DNA from: Rhynchospora pubera
Lineage: Eukaryota > Streptophyta > Magnoliopsida > Poales > Cyperaceae
Length of the DNA stretch: 64,000 bases
Direction of reading: 5' to 3'
Assembly: GCA_028095005.1 (NCBI GenBank)
Contig: CM051463.1
Location: forward strand, 78,149,652-78,213,651
Part shown: piece after piece, positions 22,101 through 32,990 of the stretch
Numbering within the stretch: the first letter of the stretch is position 1
Layout of the letters: each line of letters starts with the position of its first letter
Made by a program: the position numbers and the translations under genes
The notes under the pieces: generated by a model
Databases searched by the model: none
What the model saw: the letters and a program-made list of their open reading frames with translations, nothing else
Told to the model about the DNA's origin: nothing

Positions 22101-25100
22101 TAAAATATATATTTGTAATGTTTATTATTTTTTTCTATCTCTATATTTAAAACAATGAAAAGTTTAATCCAGCGCAAAATGTTGTTTTACCTTTCAACAT
22201 GGATGTAGTCACACAAATAAAATAATATATTAATAATAATAATAATATGCATACGAATATATTTAATTGTGGTATCAAATATAAATTTTATCCGACAATA
22301 ATATTTATATACATCCCATCATAAATTTTTGTTATGGCATTAATGTTAACGTGAATCTCCGTTTAATTTTTTGACTGGTAATAGTTTATAGGGTCAACTC
22401 AACATATATTGAAAACTTTAAAAGTCTAAATGATATTTTTTAAATTTTGAAATCTAAAATGATAATGAGTAATAAATAAGGATAATGTTTATAATTTACA
22501 ATTGGGTATTATGGTATAACTAAGCAGGGGTTTTCTTTTTTTGAGGGTCGACTAAGCAGGGGTTTTCAAAGAGTCTCAGTCAAGGAACTGCGCTATATTT
22601 AATCAAGGAACCTAACAATAAGATTTTGATCTGGTGTCCCTCTGTTGAACACACTATAATGGAACTTATTAATTTTTTAGATTAGATGGTAATAAAGGGT
22701 TTACCTCTCCTTCAATGTTCTTTTCATCTGTTCCAATAATCTTCTCTGTTTCTTCTTTTGGCATTTCGACAACTTCATTCTCGTTTCCTAAAATCACATT
22801 TTCCTCTTCAGCAACTGATGTTCCAATTTGTTCTACACTTGTGTTCAATGTGTCATTAACTTCTGAATTTTCCGATGCAGAGACCTCGTCTGTTGCTTGA
22901 TCCGGTTCAGTTGGCTTTGTAATGGACTCTTGGTCTGGTTGATATTCTGCAATCGTAATTTCAGTTTCACCAATTTGTACTTCTCTTGTAATATCCTCCT
23001 GCTCTGTTAACTCGTGTGTTATGTCCAGTTCAGCTGATTTTTCATCTATGTTAGTATGTTTGCTTTCATCTCCAAGTTTCTCCTTTGAAACAACCTCCAA
23101 GTGTTCTGTTTCAGGAGCTACATTTTCACTCTGGCTAAGCTCTACTTCATTGACATCACTTGGATTGGTAATTTGAGGAATCTGTTTTGGGTGATAAATA
23201 AAATGAATAAAAAGTATGATAATCCTACAAGTAAAAATGCAATAACAAAAAAAGAGAATATCATCATCATATCAATCTGATGGATGATAGAGGTCGAACC
23301 TCTTCTCTTGGCTTCTCAATTGATTCTTGTTTCTCTACTTCTTCAGTTTCCTCTTTTGGTATTTCAAAAGCAGTATTCTCTTCTTGTGGGCTTGCTACTT
23401 CCTCTTTGTCAATTGATCCCTCATGTAGTTGTTCTTTGCTTGAGATCAATGCGGCATTAGCCACCGAGTCTACTAGGATATCATCTGTTGTTTGGTATTC
23501 AGTTGGCTTTGCATCTGGCTCTTGACTTTGTTGATCTTGTTCAATACTACTGATGCTGGGTTCATTTATAGTCTCCACGTGCTCAACTGTACTCTCTGCT
23601 TCAGGAATCTGATTTATAAATTAAATAAATAGTTAATCAATCAAAAATCATCTCAATTTGTGGAAAAATAAAATTAAGTAACTCAAATTTGATTATCACA
23701 TTAATGTTAACGTGGATCTCCATTTAATTTTTTTGACCGATAATAGTTATAGGGTCAATTTTAATAAATTGAAAACTTAAAGTTTAAATGATATTTTTAA
23801 ATTTTAAAATGACCGATAACAGTTAAGGTTAATGTTTATAAGTTGCATTCGGATATTTTGATATAAGTAAGCAGCGCTTTTCAAGAGTCTCAATTAAGGA
23901 ACAGCGCTACATTTAATGAAGGAACCTAACAATAAGATTTTGATCTGGTGTCCCTCTGTTGAGCACGCTATAATGGAACTTATTATTATTTTTAGATTAG
24001 ATGGTAAAGGGTTTACCTCTCCTTCTATCATCTCTGTTTCTTCTTTTGGCATTTCGACAACTTCATTCTCGTCTCGTAAAATCGAATTTTCTTCTTCAGC
24101 AACTGATGTTTCTCCAATTTGTTCTACACTTGTTTTCAATGTGGCATTAACCTCTGGGTCTTCTAATGCAGAGACCTCATCTGTTGCTTGATCCAATTCG
24201 GTTGGCTTTGCATCGGACTCTTGGTCTGGTTGATATTCTTCAATGGAAATCTCAGTTTCACCAATTTGTGCTTCTCTTGTAATATCCTCCTGCTCTGTTA
24301 ATTCCTGTGTTACATTTACCAGTTCAGCTGATTTTTCATCTGTGTCAGTAGGTTTGCTTTCATCTTCAAGTTTCTCCTTTGAGACAAACTCCAAGTGTTC
24401 TGTTTCAGGAGCTACATTTTCACTCTGGCTAAGCTCTACTTCGCTGACATCACTTGGATTTGTAATTGGTGGAATCTGTTTTGGGTGATGAATTAAATGA
24501 ATGAAATATAAGTATGATAATCCTACAAGTAAAGATAAAATTAAAAAAAATCTTATCATCATATCAATCTGATGGATGATAGATGTCGAACCTCTTCGCT
24601 TTGCTTCTCAATTGATTTTTCTTTCTCTGCTTCTTCAGTTTCCTCTTTTGGTGTTTCGGCAACAGTATTATCTTCTTGTGGGTTCGATACTTCCTCGTTA
24701 TCAATTGATCTCTCATCTAGTTGTTCTATGCTTGAGATCAATGCGGCATTATCCACTGAGTCCTCTACTGAGGTATCATCTGTTATTTGGTTTTCAGTTG
24801 GCTTTGCATTTGACTCTTGACTTTGTTGATCTTGTTCAATACTACTAATGCTGCGTTCATTCAGAGTCTCCACGTGCACAACTGTACTTTCTGCTTCAGG
24901 GATCTGATTTATAAATGAAATAAAAATTTAATCAGTCAAAACTCTTTTTAATTTGTGGAAAATTAAATTAAGTACCTCAAATTTAATTATTGAATCTTTG
25001 ATTTTTCTTATTGTTAATTAAGAGGAGGTCAAGAATACATATTAACTCTCCAATCAACTAATGCATAAATTATGGGTTACTGAAATAGCATCTATACCTC

Positions 25101-28100
25101 TTCTTTATAATGTGTGATAATTGGTTCAACATCCACCAATCTTTCTGTTATCTCCTCGTTTATCAGGGTTTCAGCTTCAGTCTTCTCTTCGGGTTTGGGT
25201 TTCAAATCCAGTTCATTATCAGCAGCTTCAAGTTTCTCAGACTCATTTTCGTTGTCATTTGACACAACCTTCAAGCTATCCTGTACAGTGGCTTCTTCTG
25301 TTACCAATTGATCCTGTTCAGAAGACATGTCACTAGGTCTATTTTGATCATCTTTTTCCGGGGATTCAGTGACCTCAGTTAGGCCTTCAACTTGGCTACT
25401 CTGTTGGTGATCACAAAGATAAAAAGAAAAAAGTGAATTCATAGAATCATATGATAATACAAGGTGGACTGACAAGATAGTTGATGTGCTTTGGAAGTTC
25501 CAGCTCAAACAGAAGCATACCTCTGGTTCATTTTCATGTTCAGCATATGGTTCTTTAATTATCGTGTCTTCCTCATTGCTTTCGGTTTCAGCGGTCTTAA
25601 CTTGTGGTTCCAATCCATCACTATCTGGAAGAATAGCATCATTTGGATTCCCTTCAGCAACTGAATTTTCAGTATTATCATCTTCGATCATAGGTGACGT
25701 TAAGGATTTTACTTGCAATTCTGATTCAGTGTCTGGCCCAGGTTTCGTAAACTCAATTTTATTATCAACAATTGTAGCTTGGCTCTGTTTCAACAGTTAC
25801 AAAAGGAAAAACTTCAAATTAATATTGCAGATGAGTCAGGGTCTAATCTATCTTTTTGGATAAATAGTTATTAGAATGCACAAGTTTTTAGTAAAATTAA
25901 ATATAGATCATATCAGTTCTATCAATTAACAAGTTAATATATAAAATCTAGGTTTGTTAAAGACATTGGCCCCAGAGAGATATAAATTCAGAAAATTTTT
26001 TACTAAGATTTACAAGTTAAACAAGAAGCCAAGAAGGATTAGTATTATTTGTTTAAAATTATTTTTAGTTGGGTCCGAATTTTCCATTTTTCTTTTTGGA
26101 ACATAATAGATATTTTTCAATTTTGATATAGCATGTGGACATTATTATATGTTACCACTATGACCTATGCCAACTTGAGACAAAAAGACACATGCTTTAG
26201 AATTCTCAAAACTGTGCACATGTAATTCTACCTCCACAAAGAATATTAGTCCTCTGGGATGTTTAGGAAAAAATATATATGGTGTTGTTTAACAAACATA
26301 CCTCTTCAATAACTTCGCTCTTAATGTTGTTATACTTTTCTGAGGGATTTTCCACGTTTTGAATTACTGGTGTTGTTTCATGCTCAATATTGCCAAACAA
26401 ATTCTCTTCACTTCTCTCTTCAACTTCTAACTTTTGTTCAACTTCCGTGCGCTCATTTGTGCTAAACTTTGCATTTTCTTCGATCTGATCTTCAGATGCA
26501 TTTTCTTCTTTATCGTCTCTGTCTGGAAGCTTCTGGACAACACAAACAAAAAATAAATAATAATATGTCAGCTTTCCAAGAAAAAGTAAGTAATAAATAT
26601 AAATAAAAGTTAAGTCTAGAAAAATACTCATGTTTGTAATAAGACCTCAAATTACAGTAAACAAAGTCAAGTTTTCTCTCAAGTAATGGAAACTCAAATT
26701 GTGTGTTGTCATTTGTCAGCCAATAAGGTATAAATGTAAGAGGTTACAGTCAATCTGGTTCAATGAGAGTTGGCATCTCACAAACAAGAAATAAATATGC
26801 TCTGCACCTCAGAGAAATTTTACCTCATTTTTATCTTCTTCATGAGAATTTTCAACCCCTACATTGTCTCTTTCTGAATTATACCCCGTGTTTTCTCTCT
26901 CCATCTCAGAAAGTGTTGTGCTTTCACTTGGTGTTTCTTGGAGAACCTCTTCACTTGTTGTCAATTGAGCAGAGACTGCAGTATCACTTACAAGTTCTCT
27001 CTCTTCTCTTGAGATTTCAGTATCATTGAAAGCTTCAGTGCTATTGCTTGGTTGAGTTGGCTCAAATATCTCCTTCATTGGTTAAATTTAAAATTGTTAG
27101 CCTCGAAGCCAAGCAAATGGACAAAAAATAATAAATAAACAATGAAAGAACTTGTAATAAAATTAAAGAAGTAATGGTACCTATGGGTCATGTATATGCA
27201 CCACTTGTACTTCATGAACGTAACACTTAATTTTACCTTAAATATGGCTAATATTTAGTTACATACCTCTTCAATATTTCCTTTGTTGACCTTATCATCT
27301 TTACCATCTCCATCAGTACCGTCTTTTTCATAGTTCTTTTCAGCTATATTCATTTCCCTTTTTTCTTCAGTGTTCTCATCATTATTAGGTGTTTCTTTAG
27401 AATCCAATGTAATCTCATCATGGGAAACGTTCTTTTCATCCTTCTCTGTTTCTTTAACCATCTCTGTTTCTAGTGTATCTACCTTGGCAGATACTTCTTG
27501 AACAGATGAGGATGGCTTTGATTCATCAAGTTGCTCTTCAGCTTCAGAGCAAGACTTGACTTCTTTCTCATCGTCTGTTTTCTTATGCTGCTCCAAAGAA
27601 AAAAGAAAGAGTTAGTCCTAAAAATTTTTTGCATTATGATTGTCTTTTTTTTATCTATTTCAGTCCGAGACAAAATTGAAATATAAAATTATTAAATAAA
27701 AAAGAAGAAGAAGAAGAAGAGCATTTAAGGTGGCTAACTAATATTGTAATTTTTTTACCTTCAACTCATCGTCTTCTTCCAATTTCTCTTCTACAGGGTC
27801 TTTTGGAGTTGACTCCTCAATTTTCAATGGAGCATCCAAGCTCTCACTCGGTTTGACTTCTTGAGAACTCTGCTAGGTATAATTCACAAGTATGGTCATG
27901 AGAGTAAAAATACAGAATATGTTCTCTAAGCACCAATGTTGTATCAATTTACATTAGAATTGTAAGCACCAACCTTTTGCTCATCTTCATCTTTGATTTT
28001 CTCAATATCCTTTTCATTTGTTTCACAGGTCAAATTCTTGATCTCGGCATCTTCCATTTCTATTTCAGGTGTTACATCTCTGGAAGCTGCATTTTCGAGG

Positions 28101-31100
28101 GTGCATTCTTCTACTATGTGCTCGGAATCTTCTTCTGTTTTGCTGGCTTCTTCATTTATTATTGGTTGAGAAGATGATGCTGAACCCGTATCAGGGCTGT
28201 TTTCTCCATTGTCATTTTGATTTGTCCCATCCTTTTTGCTCATAACAATAGTACTTTCAGTAGGTTTGACTTCTTCAGAAATCTATAAAAAGAAATAATC
28301 AAACGGTTATTAAACAACCAAAGTTATGACTGTTAGGTAAGTCTCCAGTATGTGCACGGCAACACTGATCAACAAAGTTTACTCCTGATATTTCTCCTCT
28401 ATATCGTGTGTATCCTTTTTTTTTTGTCTAAAATCTCATGATATGACTAGTTGAGTATGCAAGAATTAATTTTACATTTTTACTAAATTTTTTTCACTGC
28501 CAAAGTAGTAGAATATTTTTTTCCGTATAACCCTATATATATATTCAGGAAAATTATTTCTGATTTTGAAAGGACTGCATATTTATGCTTGAAATATGGA
28601 CAGTGTGTTTTGTAAGTGTTCAACCATATATCTGGAAATCCTTTGAGAACAGGGATATGGTACTAAACTTTATAAAATTGGGAATTGGCAGAACAAATTT
28701 TTCAGTACCGCTCTTATGCTATAAAGATATGGTAATCATTAGCTTCATACCATTTCTGGAGTTTTTTCTCTTGCCTCTTCTGGCATGGTTTCTTCTGAAA
28801 TTACTACCTCTGAGACATCTCTAGTTTGAACCTCTGTTTCTGCTAGGCATTCCCTCTCGTTTTGGTGTACCTGTTCCATTTTATCTACATCATCAGTTGT
28901 TTCTTTTATCTCTTCCAAAACCTCTTCTGAGACCAGTGGTGCCCCACTTGATGTACCTTCAACCTCTTTCAAGTCTACCTCCTTCGTAACTTCTTCACCA
29001 TTTCCACTTGGATAATCTATTGCTTTTTCAGTTTCATCTTCTTCAGAGGTCTGTTTGGAAATACCAAGAAACAGAAAATTGTGGAGTTAGTTTAAAATAA
29101 ATGGTGCAATGTAAACATGTGCTTTGATTAGTTTAAAAAAAATGGTGCAATGTAAACATGTGCTTTGAACCTAACAAAGGAAAAGATGTGCTTATTAAGC
29201 CAAAAAAAAAAAAGAGGAAAAAGCTCTTGAGTAGACAATATATTGTTGTGCATCATTGCTTTGAACCTAACAGCCATCGAAGTTACCAACAAAAAAATAA
29301 AGAAGACAAAACAAATCTTGTGCATGCTAATAAATTGTTGATGCAAATTATTACCAACATCATGTATAAAATCATTACAGCATACCTGATTTTGATGTGC
29401 CTCTTCTTTTGTATCTTCTTTGATATCTGTGTTATCCATAGCCTCGTCTGAAATTAAAGGAGATGCATTTGAAGAAACATCAGTCCCCTTAACCTCTTCA
29501 GACATATTCTCAGATCCTTCATTGCTTTTGTTAATTTCTTCATTTGTAATTTGTAAATCATATGATGTTGCATCCGTACTGGGGATATGATCTCGATTGT
29601 CAATTTGGCTTGTCTCATCCATTGTCGCAGTCTCTGTAGTGTCCTCAGTTTGTTTGACTTCTTCACAAATCTGCTGAAGATAATTAATTAATACAATATG
29701 AAACTTATTACAACTTCTAGAAATTAAAACACTGATAATATTTTCTACCTTGGAATATGAGCAAGACATATGACAGCAATAGTAAAATCAGTCATCAAAT
29801 TAGTGGGCGTTGAAACACTCAATACTTGTCTGTGATTTTCAATGTCAGTGTGCATCAAGAAACACCGATCTGATTCAGCATGCTCTTTTTTTTATCATTC
29901 AACATAGGTTCTAGGAATGGGTTAACTAAGGATTGAACATTTAAATTTTTTGAATATTCAGTAAATACAAGAACTGGCTTTGTACTGCACCATTCAGGTC
30001 CTATACTGGTACAGCAACCTTGCTTCTTACCATTTCTGCAGCGTGATTTTCATGGCTTGGCTCTTCTGGAATCTTCTCATCAGAAGCACCAGCTGGAGAA
30101 ATATCTCCCTGGTCCTCTGTTTCTTGGGGACATTCCTTCTCATCAGACAATTTATCTTTGGCAGCCTACAAAGTGTAATTAGCATTTAAGGCAATTTAAA
30201 GAAAATTGATATCAATTTGAGATGGTTCATCTTGAGAGGAGACTTAAAAGGTTCGGTGTAAAATTAACTAGAAGCCCTGGTACAGGGCCAATTTGGTACC
30301 GTACCAGTTGGTTCTCAAACTGACATGTACGCTTGGTATCTTATTCCCTTTTCACTTGCCTCAATTAGGTGTGTTTGTCCTTTTTGAACATCTTCGAGAA
30401 CATCATTATTTTCCTTTGTATCATCCAAAACTTCTTCGGCAACAGGTGTCGTGCTTGATGGAGTTTCAGTTTCCTTCGTAACATCTTCTTCAACATATTG
30501 CGTTGCATTTCCTATTGGTACTTCAGCCTCCTTATGATTAATTTTTTCAGAAAAAGCAACCACTGAGTTACTTTCACTTGCAGAATTATCAATCACTTCT
30601 ATTTCGGAGGCCTGATTGGGATACCAAGTAAGAGAAAAATGAGTAGTTGTAAACTTGAAATAGTACTATGTAAGTATGTAAGTTATCCTCTAATTTCTGG
30701 ATCTTGCAAGTTGCAAGTACATAAGTCAAACTGGAACAGCAAAAGTTATTTTGGGTAATGCAATATCTACACTGATGCATTACAGTTAGCAAATGTTTTG
30801 GGAAAAGTAATATCTATATAGATACATTTTTATTTTACCAGTACAATCATGTAAATGTTTGACCAAAAGTTGGCTCTAGAATTCATTGTAAAGCACCTGA
30901 TTTTGATGTGCATCTTCTTTAGTAACTTCTTCAATATCCACCTTTTCTTCAACCTGTTCTGAAATCGAAGGATTTGCACTTGCAGGAATATCATCCTCAA
31001 CTACTTCTGGTGAGAGTTTTTCAGTCAATTGAGTCAAATGTAGTTCACTTTCTGTTTCTCCATTTACTTTCTCCTGCTGCTCCTGAGTAGTGGCCTCTTC

Positions 31101-32867
31101 AATTGCAGAAGAAGTCTCTTCATAATTTAGTACTTCTTGTTCCTTTATTTCTCCTTCCAAATTTACTGTGCACTTATCCAAACTTTCTGGCTTTCCTGTG
31201 ATAATTTGATTTGGCTCAACAGAATTCCTAAGTTCAGATATCACTCCTGTTCCTTCTTCAACTAAATCCCCACCTTTATTTACAATATTTCCATCTAGAA
31301 GATCGCTTTTGATTTCGATTTGTTCTTTTATGTTTCCATTGGTAATTGGATTGTAAATTGCTTCTAAATCTTTGGCTTCATGGGATGTCATCTGACACAA
31401 CACGAAAAAAAACACATGATCAGATATTAAGCATGGTTACTATTAGTTTGTCAAAATAAAAAAAAAACTTTGCAATTTGTAAAATTGTTCTCAAAATTAT
31501 TTATAATTTTCCATATGACTAACTGATGTAAGTGTATTTGTGTTAGTTCAACCAGAAATTAGTTTGGACCTTAATTAACCTTGGCCTTACTTCAGAATCC
31601 ACCCTAGAAGAAACACAAACCAATAAAATGCAATGAGAAAAAATTTTAACGTGCCACATTTTTGCTAGTTTAAAATGGAGAAGTAGTGCTGCCGCTATTT
31701 CTTCTTCCTATGACACCTAACCAACCAAATTCGTCAATAAAAATATAAGTTGGTGAACTTTTGTAGGGTTAAAGTATGCCGAGGAAAAAAATTTCGTTCT
31801 TAAACAACGTCCAACAAAATAATTGTTAAAAATAAAAAATAAAATAATATATTTTATTTTAATTTCTCTTTATTATTTAAAAGGCTCCCTTCTAAATCTG
31901 ATACAAAAGACAATTTAATTTATCATCCACCGAGTGATTTTAGTGAACATCTGTTCAAATAACAAATGATACTTAAATTGTATTGAATATGATGAGGATC
32001 ACATCTAAAAGTTTTTTTTTCCCAAACATATTTTGGTACCACTAATATCGTTGTTGACGAAATTAACAAGTTAGGTTATCAATAACGTAGCTTTCCTTTT
32101 ATTAATTAGTGCATTTACAAGAAAATACACTACTAGACGTGACAGACTATTAAATATATAATGTGATCATTTTCGAAGTACCATGACCAACTTAAAACAT
32201 ATCTTAGAAGTACCATTTAAAAAGTTAAAAAAAAAAAAGAAGTACCATTTAAAATTTGCTCACAGCTTCTCTCTGTTTTTTTTTTTTTTTTTTTTGAGGG
32301 TTAGGTGCCAATCAAGCTTCTCTCTGCTTACAAAAACAAATAAAGTGGTTGTTGGTAGTTTCGAAATTTCTTCAGTATGTGCATTTATTTACATCAAATC
32401 CTTGGGCAAAAAATTAGAGATTTTTACTTTGAAACTGAGTATTGAAACAGTGCTACTATTTTTTCCCAAAAAGAATAACAACTTTACTGACATTTAGACA
32501 CATTTCTGCTAAAGAAGCTTCTGAAATAAACAGTGACTAGTTTGATTTCTCTTTTCCCAAGCAAAAAAACATTAAAAACTGAAAAGAGATCTAAATGATT
32601 GATAAATAAAACATGAAAAAACATGTATAATACTGAAAACGTTTTTGTTCTCTCACATACGTCGTATGAGTATACCATGTAAACTAACATGACCCGTTAT
32701 ATAAGAATCATATACAGATTCTCAAAACCAACCCAGAGGAAAAGATCGAAGAAGGGAAAATGAGTCATGCAACTCTTCATAAAAAAATAACTAACAAGTA
32801 GAAAGAAATGAACGAAATTTATGCTTACCTTCTGTTCAATTGGTTCTTGGAGCTCTTCACTTGCCAT
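13295..32867 (-). CDS. Giant acidic modular protein gene, 24 phase-0 exons, about 2,855 aa (RBB1-like candidate)
   Basis: Exons, read 5' to 3' on minus: 32829-32867, 30897-31391, 30360-30611, 30031-30165, 29386-29670, 28751-29050, 27974-28282, 27759-27869, 27267-27587, 26824-27072, 26302-26532, 25521-25784, 25098-25400, 24592-24903, 24017-24475, 23300-23608, 22705-23181, 20162-20512, 18331-18654, 17768-18097, 16787-17086, 16160-16459, 15432-15653, 13295-15184. Every exon is a multiple of 3, every junction is phase 0, and the joined frame is open. Splice sites are GT-AG except intron 3, which fits AG|GCAAGT. The start context is gcaATGGCAAGTG; the first exon is MASEELQEPIEQK. The protein is rich in Glu, Ser, Thr and Val, lacks membrane segments and is probably largely disordered. 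It ends in a basic tail (SGVGSKVKHSLAKVKKAITG). Exon groups are visibly homologous (14/16, 15/17/18, 2/5, 3+4/6). Size, composition and tail suggest RBB1 (At5g40450 type), a very large plant protein linked to vacuolar bulb and strand formation; this is from memory, not an alignment. The gene structure is firm; the name is tentative. Confidence 0.85.
18945..20099 (-). mobile_element. 5'-truncated RTE-type LINE with 17-bp TSDs inside intron 18
   Basis: Identical 17-bp direct repeats aaatggataatcagata lie at 18945-18961 and 20083-20099 and bracket a minus-strand LINE of about 1.12 kb. Its 3' end on minus is a (TTG)n-type tail, seen on plus as aacaacaacaacaac at 18961-18977. This ending follows the sequence ccccaacttgtttgggac typical of plant RTE-type LINE tails. 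A 51-base A-run on plus (19051-19101) lies inside its 3' UTR. The insertion splits the intron between exons 18 and 19 in the same orientation as the host gene, with its 5' end about 80 bp from the exon 18 donor. Confidence 0.9.
19253..20074 (-). pseudogene. RTE LINE reverse transcriptase, C-terminal fragment
   Basis: The 273-codon open frame begins just inside the truncation point with MDEITKDIQGEIPW and the catalytic FADD box, so only the second half of the RT palm, the thumb and the C-terminal region remain. Family landmarks include LEYMGCEF-like (TEYMGCEFSG), YGAECWATK, AEMRMLRWVCGHTRKD, RLRWFGHIQRRP and GRGRPRLTW. There are no stops or frameshifts in the retained part, which points to a fairly recent insertion. 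It cannot encode a working RT because motifs upstream of FADD and the endonuclease are missing. Confidence 0.88.
20513..22704 (-). other. Large intron 17 of the giant gene
   Basis: At 2.2 kb this is the longest intron. It contains a C/T-rich stretch at about 20740-21150 with a plus-strand TATA-like ctataaaccc (20779-20788), a T-run/agggtcggatggcaaag segment at about 21602-21650 like other LINE tails in the window, and a 15-bp LINE-tail insertion at 22536-22550. Its last few hundred bases (about 22336-22704) duplicate the intron at about 23698-24016. No coding exon is evident. Confidence 0.55.
22336..23608 (-). repeat. Tandem duplicated two-exon unit, copy 1 (exons 16 and 17 plus intron)
   Basis: The unit carries exon 16 (23300-23608), exon 17 (22705-23181) and flanking intron sequence. 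It is strongly similar to 23698-24903. Intron landmarks shared by both include gatctggtgtccctctgttga and aaggaacctaacaataag. Exon 17 and exon 15 both start from IPxITNPSDV, and exons 16 and 14 from IPEAESTV. Confidence 0.85.
22536..22550 (-). mobile_element. Minute LINE-tail insertion (15 bp) with 17-bp TSD
   Basis: The insert is T7 followed by gagggtcg. It lies between identical 17-bp direct repeats actaagcaggggttttc at 22519-22535 and 22551-22567. The paralogous intron copy near 23865-23885 has this site once and no insert, so the 32 bp were gained after the tandem duplication. On minus the insert reads cgaccctc then A7, matching the end of other LINE tails here. Confidence 0.75.
23698..24903 (-). 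repeat. Tandem duplicated two-exon unit, copy 2 (exons 14 and 15 plus intron)
   Basis: This copy carries exon 14 (24592-24903) and exon 15 (24017-24475) with intron sequence on their 3' side. It matches 22336-23608 over exons and introns with scattered substitutions and small indels. Both copies keep phase 0, so duplication lengthened the protein by about 260 residues without disturbing the frame. Confidence 0.85.
28751..29670 (-). repeat. Duplicated exon block B (exons 5-6), homologous to exons 2-4
   Basis: Exon 5 (29386-29670) ends EEAHQNQ as exon 2 ends EDAHQNQ, with further similarity upstream. Exon 6 (28751-29050) corresponds to exon 3 plus exon 4 joined without an intron: it contains EEVLEEIKETTDDV like exon 3 (EEVLDDTKENNDV), then ERECLAETE and MPEEA like exon 4 (EKECPQETE and IPEEP). 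Exon 5 has a tandem CAGCAG acceptor at 29671-29676. Confidence 0.75.
30031..31391 (-). repeat. Duplicated exon block A (exons 2-4), containing the GC-AG intron
   Basis: The block consists of exon 2 (30897-31391), exon 3 (30360-30611) and exon 4 (30031-30165). Exon 4 encodes 45 residues and has clear acceptor (tttgtag) and donor (ATG|GTAAGA) sites. It is the partner of block B at 28751-29670, which lacks the intron between the exon 3-like and exon 4-like parts. Confidence 0.75.
30166..30359 (-). other. GC-AG intron (intron 3) of the giant gene
   Basis: The only donor in frame at the end of exon 3 is GAG|GCAAGT, the strong consensus of rare GC-AG introns; the acceptor is tttgtag. This gives a 194-bp intron in phase 0 and continues the open frame into exon 4. 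A competing GT a few bases further (GCAA|GTGAAA) would shift the frame. Confidence 0.7.
31392..32828 (-). other. Intron 1 of the giant gene
   Basis: This 1.44-kb intron follows the 39-bp first coding exon (donor AAG|GTAAGC, acceptor gtgtcag). It is AT-rich, with a minute LINE-tail insertion at 32276-32314. No other exon or gene is supported. Confidence 0.7.
32276..32314 (-). mobile_element. Minute LINE-tail insertion (39 bp) with 12-bp TSD, intron 1
   Basis: T20 followed by gagggttaggtgccaatca lies between direct repeats agcttctctctg at 32264-32275 and 32315-32326. On minus this is 19 bp of LINE 3' end plus a poly(A) tail, an extreme 5' truncation. The gagggt next to the T-run is shared with 22536-22550. 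Confidence 0.7.
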
Positions 32868-32990
32868 TGCTCCAGCTCGAAGAGAGAAAGAGAGAGAGAT
32901 ACGGAAACAGAGAGAGTGAGAAAGAGAGAGGCTTCAGAAAAGTGTTTTAATTTAGGGAGCGTCAAAAGTTAGTAATCTTTCATTATATAC
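32868..32990 (-). promoter_or_regulatory. Core promoter and CT-rich 5' UTR of the giant gene
   Basis: On minus, a TATA-like gtatataatg at 32981-32990 lies about 115 bp before the ATG (32867). The interval nearest the ATG is a CT-rich tract (GA-rich on plus, about 32879-32930), common in plant 5' UTRs. The transcription start would fall near 32950 by spacing; this is inferred. Confidence 0.5.

Noticed and set aside
24517..24562. Hydrophobic N-terminal segment apparent at the start of the exon 15 open frame
   Set aside because: It is translated intron; the exon begins after the cag acceptor at 24476, so no signal peptide or membrane segment exists.
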